Assembly (NCBI GenBank): GCA_019925095.2
Contig: CM034412.1
Location: 3,968,001 to 4,032,000 of the forward strand
Reading direction: 5' to 3'
Origin: Dendrolimus kikuchii
Lineage: Eukaryota > Arthropoda > Insecta > Lepidoptera > Lasiocampidae
Length of the DNA: 64,000 bases
Shown: in pieces, positions 1-13,500 of the stretch
Numbering within the stretch: the first letter of the stretch is position 1
How the letters are laid out: the number at the start of each line of letters is the position of its first letter
The notes under the pieces: model-generated
Database searches by the model: none
What the model was told of the DNA's origin: nothing
Seen by the model: the letters and a program-made list of their open reading frames with translations, nothing else
Position numbers and translations under genes: made by a program

Positions 1-480
1 TTTTAAATAAAGAGAATACAGAAAATATATAAAAAAGGAAAGTACCCACATTCCTATATATATAAGCAGCTAAAATAGGATAAGTAAAGAATATAAGAGG
101 AAAAGAGAGTCCTCTCTCTTATCATATGAAAGAGGAGGATGGCGAATAAAAAAGCACCTTTGATATTGCAAACGTCCTTAAGTAAATACTTCTCATTCAT
201 TTCAATAGTAACTGTCTGATGTACTGCAGGAATAAAAAAATAATTGTGTAACATTTTTAAATCCAAGGTTTACACCTTTCTGTCAAAGATAAAACTATTA
301 TATTTGCTCATTATTTTACTTTTTTTCTTCTGTGAACCATTTACAAGTTGGATTCTAAAATGTTCTCACTCATAATTTCAATTCGTTAAGCTTGATTTAC
401 ATTTGCAGTATATAGAATTATTAACATTATTATTCCCATAATTAATACAAGATTTAACAAAGACTTTATAAACTAATACA
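1..480. other. AT-rich intron, nothing recognised
   Basis: This is presumably ABCH intron upstream of the first visible exon. No exon-like reading frame with splice sites, repeat or RNA gene was recognised. Confidence 0.4.
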
Positions 481-740
481 ATAAAAGAAAATTTAACTAA
501 TTTATATTGAATTCTACCTAATTCCCTCAAGACTATAAGTAGAATACTAAGCCAAGATCACCGTCTTCTATAGGTAAGGTGCCCAGAAGACTGGGTACGT
601 TTCTTCGCTGTATCTCCATACTGATCCGTTATCCGAGGCACGCCCCAGCCCTCTGATCACCTGAAAAGTCAATGAGTCGTTTTGATTTATTTTTTGGTAG
701 AAGCTCATGGCCTAAGGACTCCACGGTCCAAGCGTTTCAA
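480..740 (-). repeat. Dispersed repeat D (LINE 3'-region-like)
   Basis: Bases 560-660 share blocks with 10730-10830 and 35030-35170 (CCGCTGT, GCCCAAAAGACTGG, TCCGAGG). In those copies an AT-rich run lies to the left. The family is unknown. The strand is inferred from the T-rich left side. Confidence 0.45.
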
Positions 741-894
741 CAGCAAACAGCACAAACATATAACTGACACTGAGGGTTGCATATTTGCGCCGCTTGAGTG
801 ATTCAGCTGTTTCCTGTTGTAAATAGAACCGGTAGCTTGCGAAACTGGAGAGTTAATTCCTCATCATCATGGAAGTAATTTTCCAGTTAAGTAA

Positions 895-1045
895 TAGATA
901 GATAGACAACACTTTATTGTACACAAAAACATAATTAAACTGAAATAGAAAAATACAAGAGATACTACAATGGGCGGCTTTATCGCTAAAAAGCGATCTT
1001 TTCCAGGCAAGCCTTGGCAAGGATTCATGGATTTTTAATACTCTC
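895..1045 (-). repeat. LINE tail with hairpin (family T)
   Basis: A (GATA)n tract is followed by ACTTTATTGTAC and, at about 980-995, TTATCGCTAAAAAGCGATC, a perfect small hairpin. In the other orientation this is the frequent CR1/Jockey-type 3' end that reads TGCCTGGAAGAGATCGCTT. Other copies lie at 24520, 39180, 52630, 53985, 54850, 59095 and 62885. Confidence 0.65.
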
Positions 1046-1340
1046 AGTGGTGCGGTTTATAAATAATGATGAATGATGAGTATACATCATAACAACAATA
1101 TACACATACATATAACAATACAAACATACACACATATATATATACAGTGTTAGGAATTTAAAGCACTGTAAGAATTTGTCTTTTATTAATAAATTGTCTA
1201 TTGAGTAGGTATCATTCCAAATGATGATGATGAGGACTTACTTACATGTAAACTAACTGCTTAACTGTTACAAATGTAAATCAAGTATTAGTGATTGCGA
1301 TTCAGAAATAATTTCATACATTTTTTCCTATTCTTTCTAG

Positions 1341-1575
1341 CGCTTTGGCTTTCATCATCGGTCTTCCACTCTCCCAAATGGTTCTCTTCTGCCTTGCAAT
1401 CGGACACTATCCCGTGGGACTCCCAATCGCCGTCGTGAATCACGAAGTGAACTCTACGAAAGTTCTCTGCGACTATCAAAAGACGTGTCCTCAAGACCCT
1501 AATACTTATGAATGGTCTTTGAAGAACTTCAGCTGCTTGTATTTGGAATACTTATCGAAACGGCAGAACAATTTG
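1341..1575 (+). CDS. ABCH exon 1 in window: first membrane segment and start of outer loop
   Basis: The acceptor TTCTTTCTAG ends at 1340 and the donor GTGAGT starts at 1576. One leading base completes a split codon; 78 full codons follow, ending in phase 0. The segment GLPLSQMVLFCLAIGHYPVG and then IAVVNHEV match the region just after the nucleotide-binding half in ABCH proteins. A start inside this exon would cut the protein, so it is treated as internal. Confidence 0.88.
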
Positions 1576-4500
1576 GTGAGTTGATTCAATTTAATGAATT
1601 TTATTTTGAACTAGAGCTTTTCTACAGTGATTTGCTTGAGTGAATTTTGAATTCGTGTCCGTCTGAAACTCCTATTTTCTGGGATAAATAATATCCTCTA
1701 CTCTTAAATTGTTAGAGGGAGTTGTTGGTTGAATTGGTTTAACCAAGATATTTAATATAGTTTTTGAGACATGGGATAGTTCCCATTAAACTTTTGACAT
1801 AATAGAGTCATGCTGGAATCATTATGATGGCATCTGGTCTCTGTAGTTAAGTGGGTTAAGCCTTTGTTCTCCAAGTTCACTCGACCGCAGAGGCTCCGGG
1901 TTGGATTCCTGACATAATAAATAACAAAAAGTTCGTTAAGAACAGACGAGCTTGCATGACAAGAGTTATGAATGTCAAAGAAGCAAGTGAGGTATGTAAG
2001 AATAAGCCTAAATGGCGCTCTGTTGTTCGTGCCTACCCCGCAAGGGAACTGGCGTGAAGTTATCTATCTATCTATCTATCTAAAAAGTTCGTTTACGAAA
2101 TATACTATATTTCGTAAACGCACTTTCTATTATTTATTATGGTCTCGTTTATTTTTATTGCAGGAGTTCAGCAGACAGGCAGACGGTCCACTTGATGGAA
2201 AGCGGTTACCATCGCCTATAGACATTTGCAACACCAAAGGTGTTACAAATGCGCTATGCTCTCTTAAGGGAGATTGGAATCTGGTCACTAATGCTGAAAC
2301 ACAACACAAGGTTATGGCGGCATACTCTAGGCCAGGGGTGGTCGCCATCCAGTCGAGCAAATACCGTACCACCTGGCTGTGGGTTGTTTTGTCGCCTCTT
2401 ACGACAGGCCGCCTGGCCGTAGGGAATTGTATTCTTTCTCCGTTTCTGCACGGATAAAATTTATATATATATAGCTACATAGTCCTCCTTATCAATTTTG
2501 TTAACGGCGACATCTTTTAAAGACTGATAACACAAACACTAGACGCTTTTCATCTCTTTGGATTTTTACACTGTATGAGACTACCACATATTAGGTCGAT
2601 TTTTAACCGATTTTAAAAAGAGGAGATATTTCTCAATTCGTCTTGTATATCTTTTTTATGTATGTTCAGCCCTAACTTACTTTGTGTCTGACAGATTTTG
2701 ATCATTCTTTTTGGGTTATATTTAGTACAGCTTCAGGATATTTTTAGATTTTCATTGTTATTAGATATACGTAACTTTAAAGTGTAAAAAAAATCTATCA
2801 AAAAAGCAAACCGACTTCAAAAAACAAAAAAAGAAACACTTTCCACAACATCTTGAAGTCGGTGAGAAATAAAACATAAAAATGACTATATGTTTCAAAG
2901 TGGCTTTTCTACTAGCTTCTATTTAACTTGCAATGGATGTATGTATGTAAGTTCGGGTGGAATCTTGCAAGTTAAATTTGACTAACTTCCTGGTTTCCGG
3001 TTGAGCTGAAATTTTTCACGCATATGTATATCGCGTGACAATGCAATAATATGATACCATGGAGCTGATCTGATGATGGAGTCGGAAGGTGGCCATAGGA
3101 ACTCCTGTACTAAACAAGATAGACCCGTCGTGTTTGGGGTCGTTTTACTTGTCTTGGTTAGCACTCTGCTGCTACATGATATCCAGGATCTCAAAAGCTT
3201 GTGTTTAAGAGCCTTTTTAAAATTGATTTATTTTTGCTAGATTTTTTTTATCACATTACTTTTCTCCCTTAGATACACTACTCAAGTAAATCAGTTGCGA
3301 TGGCAGAAGCTGAACGTGGAAAGGCGCGAGTGGTTCTGGTATTTCCGGCGAACTTCTCCACTTGCCTTGAAAACAGAGTCACCGATCCGAGAGGCATGGA
3401 TTCCTATAGCATGAAAAACTCGGAGATAGAAGCTCATGTCGATGAAACTGGTATGTTTTTGTTCTTTCTTTCAGCATTAATCCGATTGTTGTTGTCACAA
3501 ACGATCTCTGTGGCGTAGTCGTCTAAATCAGTGTTCCGCAAGCTTTTTGTGTTCAAGGTACACCTAGGAAAACAAAAATTTTTGGAGGTACACCACAAAT
3601 AAAAATATTTTTTTAAGTAATATTAATCCACATTTATTTATTAAACGTCGAAAAAATATTTATTATTAATCAACAAACCTAAAGTTTAAATTACAGCAGA
3701 ACCTTATTTTTCCGAGGCACACCAATTAATGACCACGGTACACCAGTGTGCCGCGGTACATACTTTGAGGAACACTTTTTTTTTAAGGCGGGGCAAATGC
3801 ATTTCGCACATACCGGGTCCTTTGCTAGGGATTAAACCATAGTCGATTATGGAGGCATTCCATTAGGGGCAATTCAAACACTAATCGACCGGCTTGTGTG
3901 GAGACTCGAGTACTCAATACTCTACTAAAACCACCCTCCTCCCATGTGCCCCGCGTTTATGGCAGGATGAGCGTGAGACTTAGAACGTAGTTACGCCCAC
4001 GCTGATCCTAGCGCATCAGTGCTTGAGAATGCCCCGGGAGAGGCAAACTCACTTCGTCAACAGGGGTGAAGACTCCTCTGCTTCCTAGATGCTAGAGGGC
4101 CTCTGCAGCGGTATTTTCAAGGAGGGAAGTCATGCACATATCTGCGCCTCCGGGACCCCCACTGACGTCGGTACCCGTGAGACGCATGGTGCGCACCTGT
4201 ACTTCTCTCCCTATCTCGTTCTGCGGCCTCCTTTTGAGACATTACAGCCTCGCAGAAATTGGACGCACCCACCCAATGATCATCGCTCTGCAGCATGGCT
4301 TGCACCAGACTGCCGAGCGAATCGATCGGACCTACTATTGTCTCGAGTTCAAACCTCTGTGGTGCTCATGCTGCGCACTCGACTAGCGTATGAAACAGCG
4401 TGTCTTGTGCGCCACACTGGCGATATTGGGGTGAAGGCAGGCAGCCCACGATATGATTCAGATACTTATCGAAGCACCCATGCCTGGTAAGTATCTGCGT

Positions 4501-7500
4501 CATCCTGAAGGTCAGGGTCCTGCGTTTCCGCGAGAGCCATCGCAACAGGTGGGGGCGCAGTGCTTCCACTGTCCCAATGCGGGCCACAGGACTTTGCGGA
4601 ACGCTGGTCTAAGTGTTGACAAGGCACAGTGCGTCCCTCATGCGTCACATCCCTGCCGCGCACTTTCCACACTTCACCTCTAGTACCGCTAGCAGCTTCA
4701 CGTAAATCGTATACGTAAGCAATCTAACTATAATATTACATAATTCTAAACATGACGTGTCTGTACTGTAAAGTTATGAATGAATGAATGAATGAATCTT
4801 TATTTGTAGAAATACAGGTAATAATTGTACAAGAAATGGTAAACAAAGTCGATTGGCCTCACTGCATGTCTATAATCTGTATATAAATATTATAAACACG
4901 AGTTTGTGAGAATGTATGGATGTATGTATGTTTGTTACTCTTTCACGCAAAAACTACTGAATGGATTTTGATGAAACTTTACAATAATATAGCTTACACA
5001 TCAGAATAACACATAGGCTATAATTTATAAAGATATAGTGTAAATTATCCAAAATATAACGTGGTTCCATCACTACGCGGGCGAAACCGCGGGCGCAGCT
5101 AGTACTATATAAATGACGGAGAACACGATGAAATTTTCTTTAGGTTTATAGTCTGTTTGTGGGTTGGTCTGTTTGTTCGGGATATACGTAAAAACTACTA
5201 TGCCGATTTGGATGTGGTTTTCGCTGATCAACAGCTAATTCTTAGACTTATGTTCTGCGCTACTTTTTATCACGGAAATTGCGTGGTATTTTTTTGGGAA
5301 TGATTTAAAATGGCCAGATTTAAAAAAAAACAAATTCCAATGCAATTTTTTCACTGATCGATAGCAAATTTTATGTAATAAAATGTTTGGGAATCCCGTG
5401 GGAATTTTTACAGGAGCGGTTTGAAGTTGTACGGGTGCATAAAAATTAGCTTATTCCGACAGTTTTTAGTAAAACGATAGCTTACATTCTTTTTTAATGA
5501 CGCGGTACTTTGTGTCCCGGGAATCCTGCAGGAATTTCAAGTCAAGCAGGGACAAAGCCGCGGGCATATCCTAGTGACTCACACAAATGGAAAGCTGAAC
5601 TTACGCCGCGAGGACTGGGCCGCGCCAACAACAATACTAATTAAAATAATAAATAATGCAAAACCCATGTGAAGTTCGTAAAATGAAAAAAAAAGAAATT
5701 CATAATAAAAACAAAATACCTCCCAAAAACCCCATTACACAGTGAAAACATTTTACTAAATCAAATCACGTTTTATATTTAAGCAAAGGAATATAACGAT
5801 TTCTGTACGGTCCTAAATTAATTCGGTAAGCGGGTATCTTCCATTAATATTCTAACTTTCAAATCGTAATGTCCAAAATCAACTTTAAGCACATTGAAAT
5901 AGAGTTCAAATTCCTCCGATGCTGTGCTGAGAGGAAATTATGAAAAATCCAATCGGCCTGATTGAGCATGCTACTGTAAATCTAATTTAAATGCAAATTT
6001 ATTTTAATGTCCAGCGGCATTTATGGGACGCCGTGAAACTTGTCGCGAGATTGTTCCAATTTTTAAGCCTTGCAACATTATTTTTTACTCATACAGATAA
6101 TTAGCTTCATGGCGTTTTTGCGTTTGTAGTAGTATGTGCATATTTACAATACGGACTTCTAATCTTGAAATTTAGTATTAACCCTTTAGAGGGTGCAAAG
6201 TTAATATTATTGTTGACCAAAGCTGCCCGCTGCCATCAAAATTGTCGCGCCAGAACCAAGAGAATTATATCGTTTCTTTTACTCTAATGCAAATTCTATG
6301 TAGTTAGAGGGAGAAAGTATCAGTTCAACGTTCATTTCAATTATCTGTGTTTGACCACAAATTTGTGGTGGTTCCGTCTTATAGGGTTAAATATTATGTT
6401 TAGTATTTTATTTTTTATTTTATTTTTATTGCAGGAGTTCAGCAGACAGGCAGACGGCCCACTTGATGGAAAGCGGTTACCATCGCCTATGGACATTTGC
6501 AACACCAAAGGTGCTACAAATGCGCTGCTGCTCTCTTAAGGGTGACTGGAACCTGGTCACTAATGCCGGAACACAACACAAGGTTGTTATGGCGGCATAC
6601 TCTAGACCAGGGGTGGTCGCCATCCAGTCGAGCAAATACTCTACCACCTGGATTATTAATATTTATAATTTTAATATCGTTTAATATTATTAGTTTCATA
6701 TTAAAAATATTAGTTTATTTATTTATGTGCTGACAGTACACTACTACAAACGCAAAAACTTCTCGAAGCTAATTTACCTGTACATACATATTGTCACGCC
6801 TGTTTCCCATTGGGGTAGGGGTAGGATGTGACGATGGATTTCCATCTGCTACGATCCTGACGAACAATTCTCTTCATCAACTTTCACTAATCTCTTCATA
6901 CATACACGTTTATTTAAAGTGCTTTCCACGTGACCTTTCTTCAAAATATCTTAAATTAGATAAAAAAGATGTAGCTATATGTATACGGTCCATGCCTACT
7001 GCAGAACATCGCTCCATGACTTTTGGTGTCTACCCGCTTTCTGTGTGAGGTGATGGCTAACGCAGAGCGGCGTAATGACGGCCATTTTGGACTTTACTCC
7101 GCTCGCTCAATGTTTGTTGAAAAACACCGAGCCGTGCGCTCATCCTTTTCTTGGAGAAGATTCTCTCAAGTCTTCCTGATCACTGGCCGTGCCAAGAACA
7201 TTTAGACTTTGTAATAAGTGTTAGCTCTAAAGTGGAATTAAATGTCGTGTGCTGTTCAGTTCTGCTTTTCCAAATGCGTAATACGTCTACGAATTTATTA
7301 ATGAAAATACGCAATGTATAGTATTAATTAAATTAATTTTCTAATGAATTTAGTTTCCATTAATTTCTGCCGCCGTAATAATTGAATTATGTACAAAGGA
7401 GACGGATACGCTCTATCCGTGCAGGAACGGAGAAAGAATACAATTTCCTGCGGCCTGGAGGCCTGTCGTAAGAGGCGACTTAACAACCCACTGCCAAGGT

Positions 7501-10500
7501 GTAGGTCATTTGCCCGACTGGATGGTTACCACCCCTGGTCTAAAGTATGTCGCCATAACAACCTTGAGTTGTGTTCCGGCATTAGTGACCAGGTTCCAGT
7601 CTCCCTTAAGAGAGCAGCAGCGCATTTGTCGCAACTTTGGTGTTGCAAATGTCCATAGGCGATGGTAACCATTTTCCATCGACTGGGCCGTCTGCCTGTC
7701 TTCTGATCTCCCTGCAATAAAAAAAAAACGCTCTTAGTGCCAACATCATAAATAAGAACGCAAGAGCGAAACCGATATTAATCTATGCCTTCAAAATAGC
7801 GCGCCATTATAAATGACAGCGCACGCGCGCACAACGTTCCCGCCGTATTCTGTTGGCGCGAAAACACCAACCATCAAAAACCGAAAGACAGTTCGTCGTA
7901 CGCATTCGACGCGGATACACTAAATTCGTGGTAGACTCAAACTTAGTTCTCGCGCCTGCTGCTTGCCTTAATCTCCACAACATCCTGCTGATTGACTATT
8001 GTAAATAATGTTTATAGTGTGTGATTAGTGATTAAAAGTGTATAAGACAGAAATACTGCTTCATTCCCTGTCCATACTAAAGAGGGACATTAACAACGAC
8101 AACAACATACCCCCACATCAGATTGTAAAAAGTTAAGAGTCGTTTTATGATTTCTTTTATTATCTTGGCTTTTTTTTGTCAATTGTAGTAGATTTAGTTA
8201 TTTTGAATGAATTAATCATGTGGTGTAAGTGTTTACATATTGTTACGACCTGAGCGCCGACAAAAGACAAATTCACAACTGCATACCTGGAGACGTTTTA
8301 TTACCTTTGCGGCATTTGAACTTCTTTTGTATACTTTGTGTTTAAAATTCGTGATTAGAAAAACAGCCCATTGTTTATTGTAATATTTTATGGTAGTCAT
8401 TAGCCAGGTGTGATTCTAGGAAATTCAGTTCACACGGTCGAGCAGACATATTGTATTTGTACAGTATAAAGCAATGCCCCAATGGAGGGATGAGGCAGTC
8501 TAGCGATAGACACAAGCGAAGCAAGACGTTAGTGACGGACTTTTGCGCGTGTGATTGAATCGTGCATTACGTTTGGACTGGTTGTATATAGTTATATTTG
8601 TATCTGTGTTATACGTGTTTGTATGTATAGTTTTAATAAATTCTATAAATAAGTCCTGCAACTCGTAACAATATTTTAATTGTTGAAATGCATTCACATA
8701 AATCACTTATTTTGTCACCTTATTTTTAAAATTTATCGTCTTCCCCATAGAATTTAGGGCTGATGTTTTCTATTTTGTAATAGGAAAATATAACGTTTTT
8801 TTTTAAGCATATCTCAACTCATTCATTACATTTCGTTCGCCCAAAAGTCGCCGCTCCTTATCTTATATAACAAATAGCATACAACTTCGCAAACAATCCC
8901 TTGTTTTAATTAACTGAGCCGTTTGAATCAAATGATAGCGAGTTAAATTGGTTCATTATTACTGAAACTTTTGTTGTTTCCAGTTTGAAATTAACTGTAT
9001 TGTTTTTATTTGTACATACATACATACATACATAACTTCACGCCAGTTTTTATTTGTGTCTGAGTAATAGTGGTGTAGGTAGTAAGGGCAACAGATATAT
9101 ATGAAAATGTTGATGAAACATTGTTTACTTTAAAAACGTTTGTTGTAACTAACAAGTTTTATAAGTTACCAAGAAACAGAAGAAGAACAAACCACAAATG
9201 TCTCCATTCAGCCGAGATGTGAATGTTGAGGTGGATGTGTGGTGTTATAAGAATGGATAAGGTGAAATTTGAGAGGAAGAAGATTAGCAGCAGGCGCGAG
9301 AACTGAGTTTTGAGTCCACCACGAATTTAGTGTATCCGCGTCGAATGCGTACGAGGAACTGTCTTTCGGTTTTTGATTGTTGGTGTTTCCGCGCCAACAG
9401 AATACGGCGGGAACGTTGTGCGCGCGTGCGCTGTCATTTATAATGGCGCGCTATTTTGAAGGCATAGATTAATATCGGTTTCGCTCTTGCGTTCTTATTT
9501 ATGATGTTGGCACTAAAAGCGTATCCATCTCCTTTGGATATAATTTAATTAATACGGCTGTAGAAATTAATGGAAACTATATATATACATATAGCTCTTT
9601 CGGTCTAAAGACATTATTTAACTTCACGATGTTGTAGAAAATATATACTTTTTGCTTTCTAGCTATTTTTGAAGTCGGCTTTGTTTTTTGTTATTTATTA
9701 AAACACTAGCAGCCCCGGCAGACGTTGTCCTGTTCTGAAAAAATAAAAATCTAGGACCCGATCCCAGCGCCACCTACCGGTTCCAATTGTGGATTTAACC
9801 CATCCGGGGACCCACTCAAACACACAAAAACAAAATCGCCAAAAGCGGTCCAGGTCATAAGGAGGATGCTAGAACCCGATCTCAGCGCCACCTACCGGTT
9901 CTAATTGTGAATCTAAACCATCCGGGAACCCACTCAAACACACAAAAACAAAATCACCAAAATCGGTCCAGGTGATTAGGAGGATTCTAGAACCCGATCT
10001 CAGCGCCACCTACCAGTTAAAACGGGATAAAAAGTATCCTATGTCCGTCTCCTGGTTCTAATCTACCTCCTCCATACCAATTTTCAGCCAAATCGGTACA
10101 GCCGTTCTTGAGTTCTAAATAGTGTAACTAACACGACTTTCTTTTATATGTATAGATTTATAATTATAATTTACTAGCTATCCCGGCAGACGTTGTCCTG
10201 CCCTGAAAAAATAAAAATCTAGGCCCTGATTCTAGTGCCTCCTACCAGTTCCAATTGTGAATCTAAACCATCCGGGGATCCACTCACACATACCAAAAAA
10301 TCATCAAAATCGGCGCAGATTAGGAAGATCCTAGAATCCGATTCCAGCGCCACCCAGCGGTTCCAATTGTAAATCTAAACCATCCGGCGACCCACCCAAA
10401 CACACACAAAAAGTTTAAACAAAATCGGTAAAGTCGTTCTCAAGTTATGTGCGTACATACATTTCTACGATTCATTTTATATATAAGAGAAGATTATCAC

Positions 10501-13500
10501 ATTGTACAGATGATATATTACTACTAATTAATTCTTACTAATTATCAAAGAATAAAAGGGAAGGATTTTGAGCATACTTCTATAAGTTCTAATAATTAAG
10601 CACAATAAGCATTTTAATGGCATAATCTTTAAAAAATACAAGTAAATATTAAAAATAAACTAAATTATAAATAAATTAAACTATACTATAAATTAGGCTA
10701 AAAATAAACTATATACCAATTAAAATTAAAATCTAATAACAGACCGCTGTTAATTGGAAACGTGTCCAAAAGTCTGGCCACGTTGCCTCGCTGAATGGTA
10801 GAGGCACTTTTGGTCACGTGAAACATCCACTAGACGCTTGGCTGTCTCGATAAAGCTTGTATTGTATGTATTGTCAAAGAACAACGTGACGTCTTACGCA
10901 GCGGTGCAGGAACGGAGAAAGAATACAATTTCCTCCGGCCGGGCGGCCTCTCGTAAGAGGCGACAAAATACCCTACAGTCAGGTGGTAGGGTCAACCAAC
11001 TAGATGGCTACCATGATCTAGAGTATGCCGCCATAACAACATTGAGTTTTGTTCCGGCATTAGTGACCAGGTTCCAGTCCCCCTTAAGAGAGCAGCAGCG
11101 CATTTTTAGCACCTTAGGTGTTGCAAATGTTTATAGGCGATAGTAACTGCTTTCCATTAAGTGTGCTTTCTGCCTGTCTATTGCACTCCTGCAATAAAAA
11201 AAGCCTACGGCTTTTGTGAGACGCCATCGCCTTAAACTAAAAAAGAAGGAAAATTAGAGAAATTTAATTAATTTAATTTCACTTCACTTCACCTCACCTC
11301 ATTTCAATTCACTTTAATTTATTTTACTTTATTTTAGAAGAGTAGTTATTCACAAATCACTGTTGCTTTTAGGGAACGTTCCCTAAACACTGGTGACGTT
11401 GTCGTGTTGGATGGCTAATTAAAACTAATCAAAATTTTCACAGATAAACAAGTTGAGTGGATGTTGTCAAGAGACCTGCAGCTTTCTTTCATGGAGGCAG
11501 CTGAAAAGATGGCTGGGCTTTGCCATCTGCCAAAGAGGATCATGTCTGTTCCAGTCTATGTAAGTATTTATACTTATCTATACATACATATAATAAAACT
11601 GTAGAGGTCGAATTTCTGTACAATGAAAAAAAATGCTCAAAACCGAGTCAGGGGAATGTAAGAAGTGAAATAGAAATCATTTAGATTTTTCTAAATTTTT
11701 TTGTTTCTCTGTTTGTACCGGCTAATCTCCGAAACGACTGGACCGATTTAAATGAAATTTTGTATGGTGGTAGCTTATATCCCTGGTCAACATATAGGAT
11801 ACTTTTGATCCCGAAAAATTAAAGAGTTCCCGTGGGATAGTTAAAAAACCGCACCACGCGGGCGAAGTCGCGGGCATCAGCTAGTTTACATATAAGTACA
11901 TATTTATTTTATGGCAAGTAAGTAACACAGATTATACATGCCGTGTACACCGATTTATTTTCATTTTGACAGGTCGATCATTAATCAATTCGCGATGGTC
12001 ATCAATCAAGCATTACCAATTCGATTTTATATAAACATCGAGTTTCATAATAAGTTGAATCAATAATAATTTGAGTAATAAATAACCCATATACAGTGTA
12101 AACTCTATATAACGACACTGAAGGAACTGTGCATTTTATGGCGTTATAGAGAGTTGTCGTTAAATGGAGAGACGTCTGTTATTTTTATCTGACGTCTTTT
12201 ACTGCACCAGTATTTTTTTTGTATTTTTTACTTATTTTATTCATATCTTGCGATATTGACGCATCTTGGTGATAAAGAAGGAGTACTTAGAAATTTCGGA
12301 ATTTCTTAGAAATTTCAGTATGCATGGTGCCGACAGTCGCAATAAAAGAACGTACACAGCTGCGCAGGTTTTACTACTTTTGGCCTTGAAAGGTGTTTTT
12401 CATTACTTAATTGTTGTCGTTATTGAGAGTGGGTGTAATGCTATATAGAGTATATTATTGTATGGAAGACAAGCTAAATCAACCGAAGCCAATTGATTTG
12501 GACACTTAAGGGTGTTTGTCGTTAGCTCGAATGATGTTACATGGAGTTTACACTGTATTTGTACTTAAACGTAAAATCAAAGCAAGAGTATGTATGAATT
12601 TTTGAATCTAAATAAATGCTACAACGTCGCTTGGAACAATTAAGTATGACAATTGTGACATGTATAAGTTACTGTCAAAAATGTTGTATTTGATGGGCGT
12701 GTAAACGTCAAAAAGAAAATAAATCGTTGGACAATCGTTATTAACCTCCTGATATTTTTGATGATAACCCAGAAACCATCCCTTGTCCATAAGAAAAGTA
12801 TATACCAAATTTCAGCAAAAACTGTCCCGTAGTTATTCTGTGATAACTTGACAGACAGGCAGAGTTTTGTTTTATAATATTGCGATTTTGTAATAAAAAC
12901 CATATTAATTAATTATTGGTTGTTTTGTATGGGACACAGCGTTCTGAAGTCTCCGAAAATTGCAATCGACTGATAAAATGTGAATTTTCATAATTCACCA
13001 TGTTTAGGTGTGTAAGAATAAGCCTAAATGGCACTCTGTTGTTCGTGCCTACCCCGCAAGGGAACTGGCGTGAAGTTATGTATGTATGTATGTAAGTTTA
13101 TCCGACGGACAAAGTAATAAACGATAATATCCGTGCAGAAACGGAGAAAAAATACAATTTCCTGCGTTTGGGAGGCCTTTAAGAGGCGACAAAAACAATC
13201 CACAGCCAGATGGCAGGGCATTTACCCGTTTAGATGGCTATCACCCCTGGTCTAGAGTATGCCGCCATAACAACCTTGAGTTGTGTTCCGGCATTAGTAG
13301 CCAGGTTCCAATTTTCCTTAGAGAGCGGCAGCACATCGGTAGCACCTTTGGTGTTACAAATGTCCATAAGCGATGGTAACTGCACTCCATCAGGTGGGCC
13401 GTCTGATGACGTAACTGTGAACGTATCTGTTTTTGACTTTTATTACTAAATCCTAATAAAAATAGAAGATGTGAATTCTGTAAATGATTAAGAAAAGATA

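Larger units (their letters stand above)
7350..9591. mobile_element. Long-TIR element (~300-bp inverted termini), nested insertions
   Basis: The left terminus 7350-7964 (minus the SINE A inside) and the right terminus 9287-9591 are near-identical inverted repeats. Both start GTTTCCATTAATTTCT next to TA. Both contain GTGCCAACATCATAAATAAG, GCGCGCCATTATAAATGACA and GTTGGCGCGAAAACACC (with small changes). The ~1.3-kb centre has no transposase frame and carries a solo LTR. TA on both sides fits a TA target but could be chance. The superfamily is not recognised. Confidence 0.75.

Noticed and set aside
1..1340. Upstream ATPase exons of the ABCH gene
   Set aside because: No Walker A (GxxGxGK) or signature motif was found in any plus-strand frame here.
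1972..2457. 161-aa plus-strand frame
   Set aside because: It runs from an RTE 3' end through intron DNA into an antisense SINE A. No domain; the same residues ([14 protein letters not shown]) recur at every SINE A copy.
4089..4490. 133-aa plus frame
   Set aside because: Antisense of the R1 ORF2 remnant. The minus strand carries the recognisable motifs.
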